Below, one piece after another: positions 53,862-63,746 of a stretch of DNA of 64,000 bases. The DNA lies in NCBI GenBank assembly GCA_013359235.1, contig JABWCE010000008.1, positions 1-64,000 of the forward strand. Reading direction: 5' to 3'. This DNA comes from Bacteroidota bacterium (lineage in GTDB: Bacteria > Bacteroidota > Bacteroidia > NS11-12g > UBA9320). Within the stretch, counting starts at the first letter, position 1, and every line of letters begins with the position of its first letter. Both the position numbers and the translations under genes were made by a program. A model generated the notes under the pieces. That model was given only the letters and a program-made list of their open reading frames with translations. It was not told the origin of the DNA and ran no database searches.

Positions 53862-54649
53862 AAAAAACGGTTTGGATTACAGGAGCAAGCAGCGGTATTG
53901 GCAAAGAACTTGCATTGCAATATGCCGCAATGGGTTTCAACATTGTAATATCGGCAAGAAGAAAAGATGAACTCGAAAAAGTAGCAAAACTTTGTAATGA
54001 TATGAATGCTGAATGTATGGTTTTGCCTTTTGACCTTGAGAATTTAGAAAATATATCTGAAATTGTTTCTAAAGCCATTTCTTTCAAAAATGGTGTTGAT
54101 ATTTTGATAAATAATGGAGGAATTTCGCAAAGAGGTTATGCTATCGAGACTCCAATAACTATTGTAAGAAAAATAATGGAAGTAAATTTCTTTGCTCAGG
54201 TAGCTTTGACAAATGCTGTAGTTCCATACATGATAAATCGCGGTGGTGGGCAAATTGCGGTTATAAGCAGCCTTGCCGGAAAATTCGGATTTGCTTTACG
54301 AAGCACATATTCAGCCTCAAAACATGCACTATTAGGATATTTTGAATCTTTAGGATTAGAAAACCGCAAACACAATGTTTTTGTATCGTTAATATGCCCC
54401 GGCAGAGTTTTTACTAATATCTCGTACAATGCAATAGAAAGTAGCGGAAATCCTCATAACAAACTTGATGAAGGTCAAAAGAACGGTTTGCCTGTAAATA
54501 TTTGTGCCCAAAAAATTATAAAAGCCATTTCACAAAGAAAAAGAGAAGCTTACATTGGTAAAATGGATGTATTAATGGTGTATTTTAAAAGATATTTACC
54601 GTTTTTGTTTTACAGAATAGCCCTTAAACTAAACCCTGAAAAAGAATAA
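53858..54649 (+). CDS. Short-chain dehydrogenase/reductase, DHRS7-like
   Basis: A Rossmann-fold NAD(P)-dependent oxidoreductase. The cofactor motif is TGASSGIGKELA, NNGG follows, and the catalytic Ser-Tyr-Lys is in VISSLAGKFGFALRSTYSASKHALL. The length of about 263 residues is typical. I use the second ATG because it overlaps the PPTase stop as ATGA; the track start two codons earlier is also possible. Substrate unknown; coupling to a PPTase hints at lipid or polyketide-like metabolism, which is only inference. Confidence 0.88.
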   Translation: MKKTVWITGASSGIGKELALQYAAMGFNIVISARRKDELEKVAKLCNDMNAECMVLPFDLENLENISEIVSKAISFKNGVDILINNGGISQRGYAIETPITIVRKIMEVNFFAQVALTNAVVPYMINRGGGQIAVISSLAGKFGFALRSTYSASKHALLGYFESLGLENRKHNVFVSLICPGRVFTNISYNAIESSGNPHNKLDEGQKNGLPVNICAQKIIKAISQRKREAYIGKMDVLMVYFKRYLPFLFYRIALKLNPEKE

Positions 54650-54671
54650 ACTTATTTTTTAAATATTGCAA

Positions 54672-55547
54672 TTAAAATATGAATTTCTCTTTACCATATA
54701 TTCTGAATCCAAAGTTGATTAACACGTAATTGAATGGAACATCTTTTATTAATAAAACGCCAGGTTTTTTACCCATTTCAAATCTTACATCAGTACCGTT
54801 TTCTTCCAATTCCCAACCCATTCTATATCCTACTGCATCTCTCTTTGTGTCATTAATGTTGTAATTTATATTGTTTACTGTAACGTCAGACAAGACAGTA
54901 CCTCCAATAATTGCATCAATAAAAAATGTACGTGCTAAAAATGTTCTTCTTTTGCCATACATATCAATATCAACCCCTACTTTTCTTACTTTTTTGCCAG
55001 TATAACCTACAAAAAAACAAGTACCGGTTTGGTTTGAAAAAATTCCTTTATCATTGTTATAAATATTCACTCCATTTGAAACAAATGGTATATCTTCTGT
55101 AGCTTGTATAGCATGGCGATAAAGCATGGCACCAACTTTTACATGATATGATTTATGAACTTTAGCTTTTATACGCAAAGAGGTTTTTGCCCCAACTTTT
55201 ATACCTGTTCTTTTTTCTTTCTTTTTAATATTGCCAGCAAATTGATATTGTGCTGATGCTTCACCATGAAAACCAGATTTTAATTCATTTGTAGATAATT
55301 TTTCACCCGAATTAGCTATACTCAAATAATTATAACGAAACATACCGTTTACAAAAATATTTTTTACAGGTTTGAAATAACCATGTAAGCCTGCACCCAG
55401 ACCACCACCATCAAGTGTTAAAATATCAAGATATATTTTTGTTGGATTAATTTTTTGAGGGTCGTTAAAATAATATGAGTACGAAACTTTTTGAGCTTGC
55501 GAAATTAAAGCAAACGATAACAGAGTAAATAATAGTAATTTTTTCAT
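54672..55547 (-). CDS. Hypothetical outer-membrane beta-barrel protein
   Basis: A 291-residue protein with a clean signal peptide (KLLLFTLLSFALISQAQ) and a mature part rich in alternating hydrophobic and aromatic residues and glycine (GGGLGAGLHGYFKP, NFGFRIYGKEKFIF at the C-terminus), as in outer-membrane barrels. The C-terminal residue is phenylalanine, typical for BAM substrates. I do not recognise a family. It stands alone between two convergent or unrelated genes. Confidence 0.72.
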   Translation of the reverse strand: MKKLLLFTLLSFALISQAQKVSYSYYFNDPQKINPTKIYLDILTLDGGGLGAGLHGYFKPVKNIFVNGMFRYNYLSIANSGEKLSTNELKSGFHGEASAQYQFAGNIKKKEKRTGIKVGAKTSLRIKAKVHKSYHVKVGAMLYRHAIQATEDIPFVSNGVNIYNNDKGIFSNQTGTCFFVGYTGKKVRKVGVDIDMYGKRRTFLARTFFIDAIIGGTVLSDVTVNNINYNINDTKRDAVGYRMGWELEENGTDVRFEMGKKPGVLLIKDVPFNYVLINFGFRIYGKEKFIF

Positions 55548-55696
55548 TTTCTTTATTTTTTTAAATTTTTAAGTTGCAATATTATATCCATTTTGTTTTG
55601 ATTACAAACTATTTTCAAGAAAATATTATAGTGTATTTCATACATATTTTTCAGAAAAATAAATAGAAAAATATTTAATTGATAAATGTTTTAAAA

Positions 55697-56215
55697 CTAT
55701 AAACCAAGTGCTAAATTAATATGGGCGCTATGATGCAGTCCATGCCAACTGTAAAGGCAAAGTAAATCACTTACTCTGAAAGTACGGTTGCTCTGTGGAT
55801 TGAAAAATGTGCGGTTTAACATAATTTCATCTAATGATTTTGCAAGGCAAACAAACTTTAAGTGAATTGCTTCAATTAACATTATAGATACTTGTGCATC
55901 AAGCAAGTTGTTTTCGTTTGTGTTTACCCATAAAGTTTCATTATATGGTTTAATTATTGGGTTATCTTCTGTTAATGCTAATTTTAACCGTATATATGCA
56001 TTGGTATGGCTTTCGCCAATATGATGTACAAGTTGTTTTATATTCCAACTTCCTTCGCGGTATTGTTTTTGGAAATCAAGTTCCGAAATTATATTAAGTA
56101 TTGTTTTTAGGTTTATGGGCAAATTTTCAATGTTAAGAATATATTCATTAATTTGCTCTTTAGTGTACTCTTTTTGTAGAGTAAATTTTCCTATTGGATA
56201 TTTCAATTTTTCCAT
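55697..56215 (-). CDS. DinB/YfiT-type putative metal-dependent hydrolase
   Basis: A 172-residue four-helix DinB-like protein. The metal-binding histidines are visible in LVHHIGESH near residue 65 and in YSWHGLHHSAHI near the C-terminus. The N-terminal YPIGKFTLQKEYTKEQINEYI resembles the YfiT group, some of which are bacillithiol S-transferases; substrate here is unknown. Single gene upstream of and divergent from dnaE. Confidence 0.85.
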   Translation of the reverse strand: MEKLKYPIGKFTLQKEYTKEQINEYILNIENLPINLKTILNIISELDFQKQYREGSWNIKQLVHHIGESHTNAYIRLKLALTEDNPIIKPYNETLWVNTNENNLLDAQVSIMLIEAIHLKFVCLAKSLDEIMLNRTFFNPQSNRTFRVSDLLCLYSWHGLHHSAHINLALGL

Positions 56216-56319
56216 AAAATAAATAACAAAATAATGTTTTAATAGTTGTCTAAAATTTACAAAAGAAGATAAACTTATATTAATTTATCCACTAATCAAA
56301 ATCTTAAAAAGAGCAATTA

Positions 56320-56327
56320 TAACTTTG
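56320..56327 (+). promoter_or_regulatory. Candidate -7 box (TAACTTTG) for dnaE
   Basis: TAACTTTG matches TAnnTTTG, 26 bases before the dnaE ATG. No clear -33 element. Confidence 0.45.
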
Positions 56328-56353
56328 CCTCTAAAGAAATAAAAGAACTTATT

Positions 56354-59300
56354 ATGCCGGATTTTTGCCACTTACATTGTCATACACAATTTAGCTTGCT
56401 CGATGGTACAAGCAGCATAGAAGGAATGGTTAAGAAAGCTGTGGCTGACGAAATGAAAGCAATAGCAATAACCGATCATGGCAATATGTTTGGCGCATTC
56501 AGGTTTGTGGCCGAATGTACCAAAAAAGGAATTAAGCCAATTGTGGGTTGTGAGTTTTACCTTGTAGAAGACCGCCATAAAAAACAATTCTCGAGAGAAA
56601 AAGCTGATAACAGATACCATCAACTGATGCTTGCAAAAAATATGGAAGGATATCAAAACCTTACAAAACTTTGTTCATTGGGCTATATCGAAGGTTTTTA
56701 CAGTAAATATCCGAGAATTGATAAAGAATTAATTTTAAAATATCATAAGGGATTGATAGCCACATCATGCTGCATAGGTGCCGAAATTCCACAGGCAATA
56801 CTTAACGAAAGTGAAGAAAAAGCAGAAGAAAAACTAAAATGGTGGCTCGATTTGTTTGGTGACGATTTCTATCTTGAACTTCAAAACCACAACTTGCCAG
56901 AGCAACAAAAAGTAAACGAAGCATTAATCAGGTTTTCAAAAAAGTATAGTGTAAACATGATTGTATCAAACGATTCGCATTATATAAACCGCGAAGATGC
57001 CAATGCCCATGATATATTGCTTTGTGTAAATACTGGCGATTTGCAAAGTACGCCAAAGGGCGAAGGAAAAGGACAACGCTTTGGTTTTTCGAATGACGAA
57101 TTTTATTTTAAAACAAAAAAGGAAATGTTTGAAATTTTTCCTGATTTGCCACATGCCTTAGAAAATACTCTCGAAATTGCAGATAAAGTAGATGTTTTAA
57201 ATTTGAAAAAAAGCGTAATGCTCCCCAATTTTCCATTACCTAAACCATTTAATGATGCCGATGAATATCTTAGATTTTTAACATTTAAAGGTGCCGAAAA
57301 CAGGTATGGTCAAATAAGAGAAAATGTTAGGGAAAGATTAGATTTTGAATTAGGAGTTATAAAAAAAATGGGGTTTGCAGGATATTTTCTAATCGTTTCA
57401 GATTTTTGCAAGGCTGCAGTAAATTTAAATGTAGTTATCGGACCCGGACGAGGCTCAGCAGCAGGTTCAGCAGTAGCATATTGTATTGGCATTACTAATG
57501 TTGACCCTATAAAATACAATTTACTTTTTGAAAGATTTTTAAATCCCGACAGAAAGAGTATGCCCGATATTGATACAGATTTTGACGATGCAGGCAGGCA
57601 AAAAGTAATTGATTATGTTATTGAAAAATATGGGCAAGAACAGGTTGCACAAATTATCACCTATGGTTCAATGAAAGCCAAAAGTGCTATAAAAGATGTA
57701 GCACGTGTTTTAGAATTGTCGCTTGATGAGTCAGCAGCTTTGTCAAAGCTCGTTCCCGAATCACCTAATGTAAACTTTGATTTAATTTTTGATGGAAAAG
57801 ATGATGAACTAAGAGAAAATTATAATTCTGATGAAATTGCTTCAATAAAAATATTAAGAAATAAAATTAAAGAAAATACACTACACTCAAAAGTACTTAA
57901 AGAAGCCCGATTGCTCGAAGGCTCGGTGCGAAACGTTGGTGTTCATGCTTCGGCTGTAATTATTGCACCTTGCAATATTTCGGATATTATACCTGTTTGC
58001 ACAATGAAAGACAGCGAAATGTGGGTTACACAATTTGACGGTAAAACTGTAGAAGATGCAGGATTATTAAAGATGGATTTTCTCGGGTTAAAAACTTTAA
58101 CAATTATAAAAGATGCAATAGACATGATTGAACAAAATCATGGATTGAAAATAAAAACTGAAGAAATACCACTTGACGATGCAAAAACTTTTGAGCTTTT
58201 TCAACGTGGTGATACAAATGGTGTATTTCAATTTGAAAGCGATGGTATGAAAAAGGCATTAAAAGACTTGAAACCTACAGTTTTAGACGAGCTAATAGCT
58301 GTAAATGCTCTGTACAGACCAGGTCCTATGGAATATATTAAAAACTTTGTTGCCCGTAAACATGGTCGCGAAAAAATAATTTACGACATTGATGTAATGT
58401 CAGAAATACTTGAAGAAACCTACGGAATTACAGTATATCAGGAGCAGGTGATGTTGCTTTCACAAAAACTTGCAAATTTTTCGAAAGGAGATGCCGATTT
58501 ACTTCGTAAAGCAATGGGAAAAAAAGATAAAGCAACATTAGATAATATGAAATCAAAGTTTATGGAAGGTTGCCATAACAACGGTTTTGATTTTAAAATA
58601 TGTGAAAAAATTTGGAAAGACTGGGAAGCCTTTGCCCAATATGCTTTTAACAAATCTCATGCAACATGCTATGCCTATTTAGGCTATCACACGGCATATC
58701 TTAAAACATATTATACTGCAGAGTTTTTAGCATCTACACTTACACACAACAACAACAATATTGAACAAATTACATTTTTTATGGATGAATGTAAAAGATT
58801 GAAAGTGCCTGTAAAAGGACCTGATATTAACGAAAGCGGCATAAATTTTTCCGTAAACAAAAAAGGTGAAATCAGGTTTGGGCTTGGGGCAATAAAGGGA
58901 ATTGGTGATGCAGCTACCGAAGAAATTATAAAACAACGTAAAAAAGATGGTTTTTATAAAAGCATTTTCGATTTAACATCAAGAGTAAGTTTGAGAACAG
59001 TAAATAAAAAATCACTCGAGGCTCTTGCATTGGCGGGTGCTTTTGATAGTTGGGGTACTTTTAATCGTGCTCAATACCTTGTAAAATCAAACGAAAATTC
59101 GCCCAATGGCGTTGAAATTGCAATAAGATACGGAGGAAATATTCAGGAAAACAAAAACAGTTCACAAAATTCACTTTTTGGTATTGATGGTGATGCAAAT
59201 ATTCCTGAACCTAAAATTCCTTACATTGACGAATGGCATACAATAGAAAAACTGCACCGCGAAAAAGAAGTATCGGGAATGTTTATTTCTGGGCATCCGC

Positions 59301-59878
59301 TTGACGATTTTAAAATAGAAATAGAAGTTTTTACTAATACAAAAATATCTGAACTCACTGACTTAAATGAAATAAAGAAAAAGGAATTGAAAATTGCCGG
59401 TATTGTAACTCTTTTTGAAGAAAAAGTGAGCAAAAACGGGAAGCCATGGGCAAAATTTGTGCTTGAAGATTTCAGTGGTTCAAAAGAATTTACACTTTTT
59501 GGAAATGATTTTCCAAAATTCAGAGGTAATATACATTTAAATGCCATGTTGTTTGTAAATGGAAGCATTATTAAAAATGATTTTAAAAATGAACTCAATA
59601 TTAAAATAAACAATATTTCATTTCTTGCTGATATGAAAGATACTAATCTAAAAAGTGTTCAACTTTTGCTTGACAATAAGCAGATAAATAATGAAAATTT
59701 AGTTAAACTAAAAAATCTTTTTGAGAAAAATAAAGGTAAAGCTGCATTAAAAATAGCTGTTGTAGATACCGAAAGTCTTCATAAAACACAATTACTAAGC
59801 CGCCAACTGCGAATTGATTGGAATACCGAACTGAAAAACGAACTTGAGCAGATGAATATTGGCTTTAAAGTGAATTGA
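56354..59878 (+). CDS. dnaE: DNA polymerase III subunit alpha
   Basis: The replicative polymerase. The 1174-residue protein has an N-terminal PHP domain (LHCHTQFSLLDG, AITDHGNMFG), the palm with GPGRGSAAGSAVAYCIGIT and the catalytic PDIDTDFDD near residue 405, the fingers, and the beta-clamp and OB-fold region near residues 1030-1110 (LKIAGIVTLFEEKVSKNGKPWAKFVLED). It is of DnaE type, without the PolC exonuclease insertion. Single gene on the plus strand, converging with the esterase gene. Confidence 0.97.
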   Translation: MPDFCHLHCHTQFSLLDGTSSIEGMVKKAVADEMKAIAITDHGNMFGAFRFVAECTKKGIKPIVGCEFYLVEDRHKKQFSREKADNRYHQLMLAKNMEGYQNLTKLCSLGYIEGFYSKYPRIDKELILKYHKGLIATSCCIGAEIPQAILNESEEKAEEKLKWWLDLFGDDFYLELQNHNLPEQQKVNEALIRFSKKYSVNMIVSNDSHYINREDANAHDILLCVNTGDLQSTPKGEGKGQRFGFSNDEFYFKTKKEMFEIFPDLPHALENTLEIADKVDVLNLKKSVMLPNFPLPKPFNDADEYLRFLTFKGAENRYGQIRENVRERLDFELGVIKKMGFAGYFLIVSDFCKAAVNLNVVIGPGRGSAAGSAVAYCIGITNVDPIKYNLLFERFLNPDRKSMPDIDTDFDDAGRQKVIDYVIEKYGQEQVAQIITYGSMKAKSAIKDVARVLELSLDESAALSKLVPESPNVNFDLIFDGKDDELRENYNSDEIASIKILRNKIKENTLHSKVLKEARLLEGSVRNVGVHASAVIIAPCNISDIIPVCTMKDSEMWVTQFDGKTVEDAGLLKMDFLGLKTLTIIKDAIDMIEQNHGLKIKTEEIPLDDAKTFELFQRGDTNGVFQFESDGMKKALKDLKPTVLDELIAVNALYRPGPMEYIKNFVARKHGREKIIYDIDVMSEILEETYGITVYQEQVMLLSQKLANFSKGDADLLRKAMGKKDKATLDNMKSKFMEGCHNNGFDFKICEKIWKDWEAFAQYAFNKSHATCYAYLGYHTAYLKTYYTAEFLASTLTHNNNNIEQITFFMDECKRLKVPVKGPDINESGINFSVNKKGEIRFGLGAIKGIGDAATEEIIKQRKKDGFYKSIFDLTSRVSLRTVNKKSLEALALAGAFDSWGTFNRAQYLVKSNENSPNGVEIAIRYGGNIQENKNSSQNSLFGIDGDANIPEPKIPYIDEWHTIEKLHREKEVSGMFISGHPLDDFKIEIEVFTNTKISELTDLNEIKKKELKIAGIVTLFEEKVSKNGKPWAKFVLEDFSGSKEFTLFGNDFPKFRGNIHLNAMLFVNGSIIKNDFKNELNIKINNISFLADMKDTNLKSVQLLLDNKQINNENLVKLKNLFEKNKGKAALKIAVVDTESLHKTQLLSRQLRIDWNTELKNELEQMNIGFKVN

Positions 59879-59899
59879 GTTTTAGTGTTAAGCCAAATT

Positions 59900-60784
59900 T
59901 TATTTCAAATATGTTTTAAAAAAAGCTACAAGTTTGTTTACAACATCTATATTTTGGTTTTCGTCAAAACCATGAAAGGCTACATATTCATTGTATTGAC
60001 GAGTTACCCCGGATTTATTAAGTTTATCACTCAAATGCTGGCTTTGGTACAAAGGAACAATTGGGTCTAAGTTTCCATGAAAAATTATTGTAGGCTGACT
60101 TTGCGAAGAAATATTCCAAATTGGGCTTACACTCTTATAAACAGTGGTATCCCACGATTGACCAACATATTCTGTAATAAAATCGCCAACTTTGCCTCCA
60201 AGCCATAAATTATAACTATTATACCAAGACCAATCGTTTAAATTACTCGGTCCAAAAATATTTCCTATACATTTTATATTGTTTTGGTAGTTGTATTTGT
60301 AGGCGTAAATCATAGCTAAATGCCCTCCGGCACTTGTTCCCATTATCCCGAGTTTTGTAGATACATTGTAATTGTTTTTATTGTTTACCAAATGTGAAAC
60401 CACAAGTTTTATATCATCCATTATTTCGTTGTGATGAATATTATTTGCATTGCTTGCCAAACGATAATTCATATTTGCTATTGCTACATTTTTCCATGTA
60501 TTTTTAATTAATGTAACATAATTGTTCACATCAGCTTTATCGCCTGCTTTCCATGCCCCGCCATGCAACAGCAATATTGCAGCGGTATTGCTGTCGCGGT
60601 GTGCCGGCAAATAAATATCATAAGTTTGTTGCGTATGTTTTCCGTAGCTTATATTTAAAATTGTTGATTCTTTTAGATTGCTTGTACCTGTAGAGTCATC
60701 TTTTTTAATCTGCGATTTTGTGCATGAAAATAATCCAGTTATTATTAAAAAAAACAATAATTTAACTTGGTATTTAAAATTCAT
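59900..60784 (-). CDS. Lipoprotein alpha/beta hydrolase (esterase-like)
   Basis: Using the internal ATG gives MNFKYQVKLLFFLIITGLFSC, a lipoprotein signal with Cys21; the 20-codon longer track start would spoil it. The alpha/beta-hydrolase core has the oxyanion motif LLHGGAWKAGD, nucleophile elbow GTSAGG (S151), aspartate in FHGNLDPIVP (D240) and histidine in AFHGFDEN (H271). The fold resembles the BD-FAE/esterase-lipase group; carbohydrate esters are a possible substrate because the neighbouring gene encodes a beta-helix protein. It lies 57 bases after that gene on the same strand. Confidence 0.86.
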   Translation of the reverse strand: MNFKYQVKLLFFLIITGLFSCTKSQIKKDDSTGTSNLKESTILNISYGKHTQQTYDIYLPAHRDSNTAAILLLHGGAWKAGDKADVNNYVTLIKNTWKNVAIANMNYRLASNANNIHHNEIMDDIKLVVSHLVNNKNNYNVSTKLGIMGTSAGGHLAMIYAYKYNYQNNIKCIGNIFGPSNLNDWSWYNSYNLWLGGKVGDFITEYVGQSWDTTVYKSVSPIWNISSQSQPTIIFHGNLDPIVPLYQSQHLSDKLNKSGVTRQYNEYVAFHGFDENQNIDVVNKLVAFFKTYLK

Positions 60785-60840
60785 TTTCAACTTTTGTAAC
60801 AACTTCTGTTCTTTTAACGAAAATAAGCTAATAACATTCA

Positions 60841-63234
60841 TCAATCTGCTATTTTTATAATTTTAGTTCTGTATTTTTTGCAATTATGTGTAACTTCAAT
60901 AAAATATATACCATTATGCAAAATGCTTAAATCTATAATTTCGGTTTTGGGGTTAAAAGATTTACTTTGATATATAATTTTACCTATATTGTTTGATAAT
61001 GTAAGCAATATTGGTTTTTCAAAATTGGGTTTATTAATTTTTACATAGTTTTTTGCAGGGTTAGGAAAAGCTATAATAGTATTATTGTTATTTATAATTT
61101 CAATAATTTTATTAGTAAATTTACTCTCTTTTGCCCCTATATCAGGGCTTTTGCCATTAAAATCGTAAAAACCTTTAATTTCTATGCCAGCATCTATCAA
61201 CGGACTATTGTATTCCAATTCAAAACCTCCTGTTTTTTTGTCTTTAAACATAGGATTCAATTGGGTAGCTTTTCCGATGAAAATATATGGACTACCAGAA
61301 ATACTGCTTAAAGTACTTTGTATATCGTCCACTTTGTCTATTTCAGTACAATTGTATTGACCATTAATGTGCTTAGCCACTATTATAGGCGAATTGGGGT
61401 TATACGAAAAGTAGTTTTCATTTATTGATGAAATTTGAAAATCACTATTAGTTTGAACACTTGCCAGATTACAATAAAAAAAAGGAAAACTTTTTGAGTG
61501 AGAATAAGAATTGTTTATAAATAAGGCTTTTCGCCATTCTGCATACCATGATGTAAATACAAAACCAAGTGTATCGTCAGAGTGAAATGTATTGTTAAAA
61601 AAATACAAATTGCCTTCGGGCACATTTTCCATATAGGTTGAGTTCGTTTTAATTCCTACTCCTTGCCCATTATAAACGTTGTTTACCGGCTGGCAACCTA
61701 TAAAATACGGATCGTCTTTTTCATTTCTTCGTCCTTGCATTCCATGTATTAGGTTTTTGTAAAAGTAACGTGGACCATAATACGGTGGAGCAGCAGATAT
61801 ACCAGCCATTGGGCGTATTATTTCATTTCCCCAAACTCTTAAATTTGACCAGTAGCCATCGCATTCTATCGCATCAAAATTATCTACAAATACATTGTTA
61901 TTTATGTCTATTTCTTCATTAAACCCATAAGAAATATAGCTTTCTAAACCTGAATTTAGTCCATCAAAATAATTGTTTTTTATTACTACTTGTTTGCTCG
62001 AATTTAGAAATATAGCCGATGTTTCAATGCCTCTGCCTCTTGACGATGAAATAGTATGCAAAATAGTATGAACAAAAATATTTGCTTTTTTAATCATTGC
62101 ATGTGTCCATTTGCCAACTTCGTTTTTAAAATAAGAATTTTGAATGGTTAAATAATTGCACTGGCTATTAAATGCAATATCGCTTGTATTGTTTATAAAA
62201 TAACAACTGTCAAAATAAACATGATGTACGTTTCTCAGGTCAAAAACCATTGCAAGATATGCATCATTTGTATTGCCTAATTCATTTAAAACAGGTTTGC
62301 CGAAATTTTTAAATTTTATACCTTTAATTTTCAAATAAGCATTGTTGTTTTTACCGTAAACTGTTAAAAACCTGAACGAGTTTGAAACAGTAACAATAGA
62401 ATCATTAGGGTTTATACCTTTATGAGTTTTTATCCAAATTGTATTTTCATCTCTTACAAAACCATCATATCCAAAACTCAAGTTTCTTAAATTGTAGTTA
62501 CCCAACAATATTTCAGCGTTTAGCGAAGGGTAGGGGTATATTGAAGTGCTGCCAAGTACGCAAATGTTTGAATGGCGGGCATTTGAAGGTATTGTTGTGT
62601 AGTAGAGATTTGAGTCAGTTTGTGTTTGCACCCATTTTGTAGTGATTACCATACCTCCGTCAAAAATTGGTTTGCTGTTAGGTGCAGCAATTATTACAAT
62701 AGGTGTATTTTCGGTGCAACTATTATTAATATTCAATTGCAAATCGTTAGTTGAGTAAGTGCCATCAGTAAGGTATATGGTTGTTCCACAAATTACTTTA
62801 CCCGAAGTGAATAAATTTTTTAAATTTCCGGGATTTTCTTTTGTGTAATCACCATTCCCATTTGGCGAAACCCATTTAATATCAGAAGTTGGGGTAAATG
62901 TTGTTAATGCCCAAGTTTTCTGATTTAAAACTTCAAGTTCTTTGCTATTAGAATTATTAAATAATGTTATTTTTATTTCATAGCTTGTGTTTGCCTCAAG
63001 CAACATAATACTTCCTCTGAATTGTTTTTCATTAGAAATTGTAATTGTATCGGGCTGAAACCCAAGCAACCATTCTGATTCTGATTGTTTTTTGTATTCA
63101 ATTTGGCAACTGTCGTAATTGCCAATTTCACTTATTTTTATTCCAATAGAATTATAAGTTGGAAAAAGCTCTGTTTTTTGAGCTTTTAAATAGGCAGTAG
63201 CAAAAAGTAAAATAAATAGAACTAAAGGTTTCAT
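60841..63234 (-). CDS. Secreted right-handed beta-helix protein with T9SS sorting domain
   Basis: A 797-residue exported protein. A signal peptide (KPLVLFILLFATAYLKAQ) is followed by a fibronectin-like segment, then GNGDYTKENPGNLKNLF, the usual entrance to a parallel beta-helix. Repeated NNTSDIAFNSQCNYLTIQNSYFKN and NNYFDGLNSGLESY motifs run through residues about 130-650. This is the scaffold of polysaccharide lyases and related enzymes, but I see no certain catalytic set. The end (FPNPAKNYVKINK to RTKIIKI) is a type A T9SS sorting domain. It probably shares a transcript with the zinc-ribbon gene 12 bases upstream and the esterase downstream. Confidence 0.88.
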   Translation of the reverse strand: MKPLVLFILLFATAYLKAQKTELFPTYNSIGIKISEIGNYDSCQIEYKKQSESEWLLGFQPDTITISNEKQFRGSIMLLEANTSYEIKITLFNNSNSKELEVLNQKTWALTTFTPTSDIKWVSPNGNGDYTKENPGNLKNLFTSGKVICGTTIYLTDGTYSTNDLQLNINNSCTENTPIVIIAAPNSKPIFDGGMVITTKWVQTQTDSNLYYTTIPSNARHSNICVLGSTSIYPYPSLNAEILLGNYNLRNLSFGYDGFVRDENTIWIKTHKGINPNDSIVTVSNSFRFLTVYGKNNNAYLKIKGIKFKNFGKPVLNELGNTNDAYLAMVFDLRNVHHVYFDSCYFINNTSDIAFNSQCNYLTIQNSYFKNEVGKWTHAMIKKANIFVHTILHTISSSRGRGIETSAIFLNSSKQVVIKNNYFDGLNSGLESYISYGFNEEIDINNNVFVDNFDAIECDGYWSNLRVWGNEIIRPMAGISAAPPYYGPRYFYKNLIHGMQGRRNEKDDPYFIGCQPVNNVYNGQGVGIKTNSTYMENVPEGNLYFFNNTFHSDDTLGFVFTSWYAEWRKALFINNSYSHSKSFPFFYCNLASVQTNSDFQISSINENYFSYNPNSPIIVAKHINGQYNCTEIDKVDDIQSTLSSISGSPYIFIGKATQLNPMFKDKKTGGFELEYNSPLIDAGIEIKGFYDFNGKSPDIGAKESKFTNKIIEIINNNNTIIAFPNPAKNYVKINKPNFEKPILLTLSNNIGKIIYQSKSFNPKTEIIDLSILHNGIYFIEVTHNCKKYRTKIIKIAD

Positions 63235-63245
63235 AAATTTAAGTT

Positions 63246-63506
63246 TTAGTCAAAAAATTCGCTCAACCAATGCTTTTTGCGGTGTTTGTGATAATCGTGA
63301 GAATCGTGATGCCTGTATTCTTTGAATTGCTGAGGTGATTGCTGATAGAATGGAGAACCCTTTTCGTTTGACATTGCTTTGTCAAGAATTTTATCAAGTT
63401 CGCCTCTATCAAGCCATATACCACGGCAACTGGGGCAATAATCAATTTCAACACCTTGTCTTTCTGACATAACTAAATCAACGTTTGTGCAATTTGGACA
63501 TTTCAT
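63246..63506 (-). CDS. TFIIB-like zinc-ribbon protein
   Basis: An 86-residue protein with a zinc ribbon at the N-terminus (CPNC at residues 3-6 and CPSCRGIWLDRGELDKIL at 24-41), the zf-TFIIB family. The remainder is a His- and Lys-rich tail (HHDSHDYHKHRKKHW). The domain probably binds zinc, and nucleic-acid binding is possible but unproven. Confidence 0.88.
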   Translation of the reverse strand: MKCPNCTNVDLVMSERQGVEIDYCPSCRGIWLDRGELDKILDKAMSNEKGSPFYQQSPQQFKEYRHHDSHDYHKHRKKHWLSEFFD

Positions 63507-63583
63507 TTTTTATTAATTTAATATAGTTTTTTTAAAAAATTTGTTTTAAAATTATAGTATTTCAAATACTTCTTGAACTTTTA

Positions 63584-63591
63584 CAAAAATA
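63584..63591 (-). promoter_or_regulatory. Candidate -7 box (TATTTTTG on minus) for the zinc-ribbon gene
   Basis: A TAnnTTTG match on the minus strand, 77 bases before the ATG. It lies in the 240-base gap 63507-63746, in which I see no gene or hairpin. Confidence 0.35.
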
Positions 63592-63746
63592 TACTTTATT
63601 TATAAAACCTGATTTGGTTTGCTTTGTAATATTTAATTTTCAATTTCAAATTTTTCATTTGATAGTTTTTAAGATAAAGCAAATATAGAAATCTATGTTA
63701 AAATATTTATTATGAATAAAGAATAACCAAAATAAATATATTTGTT

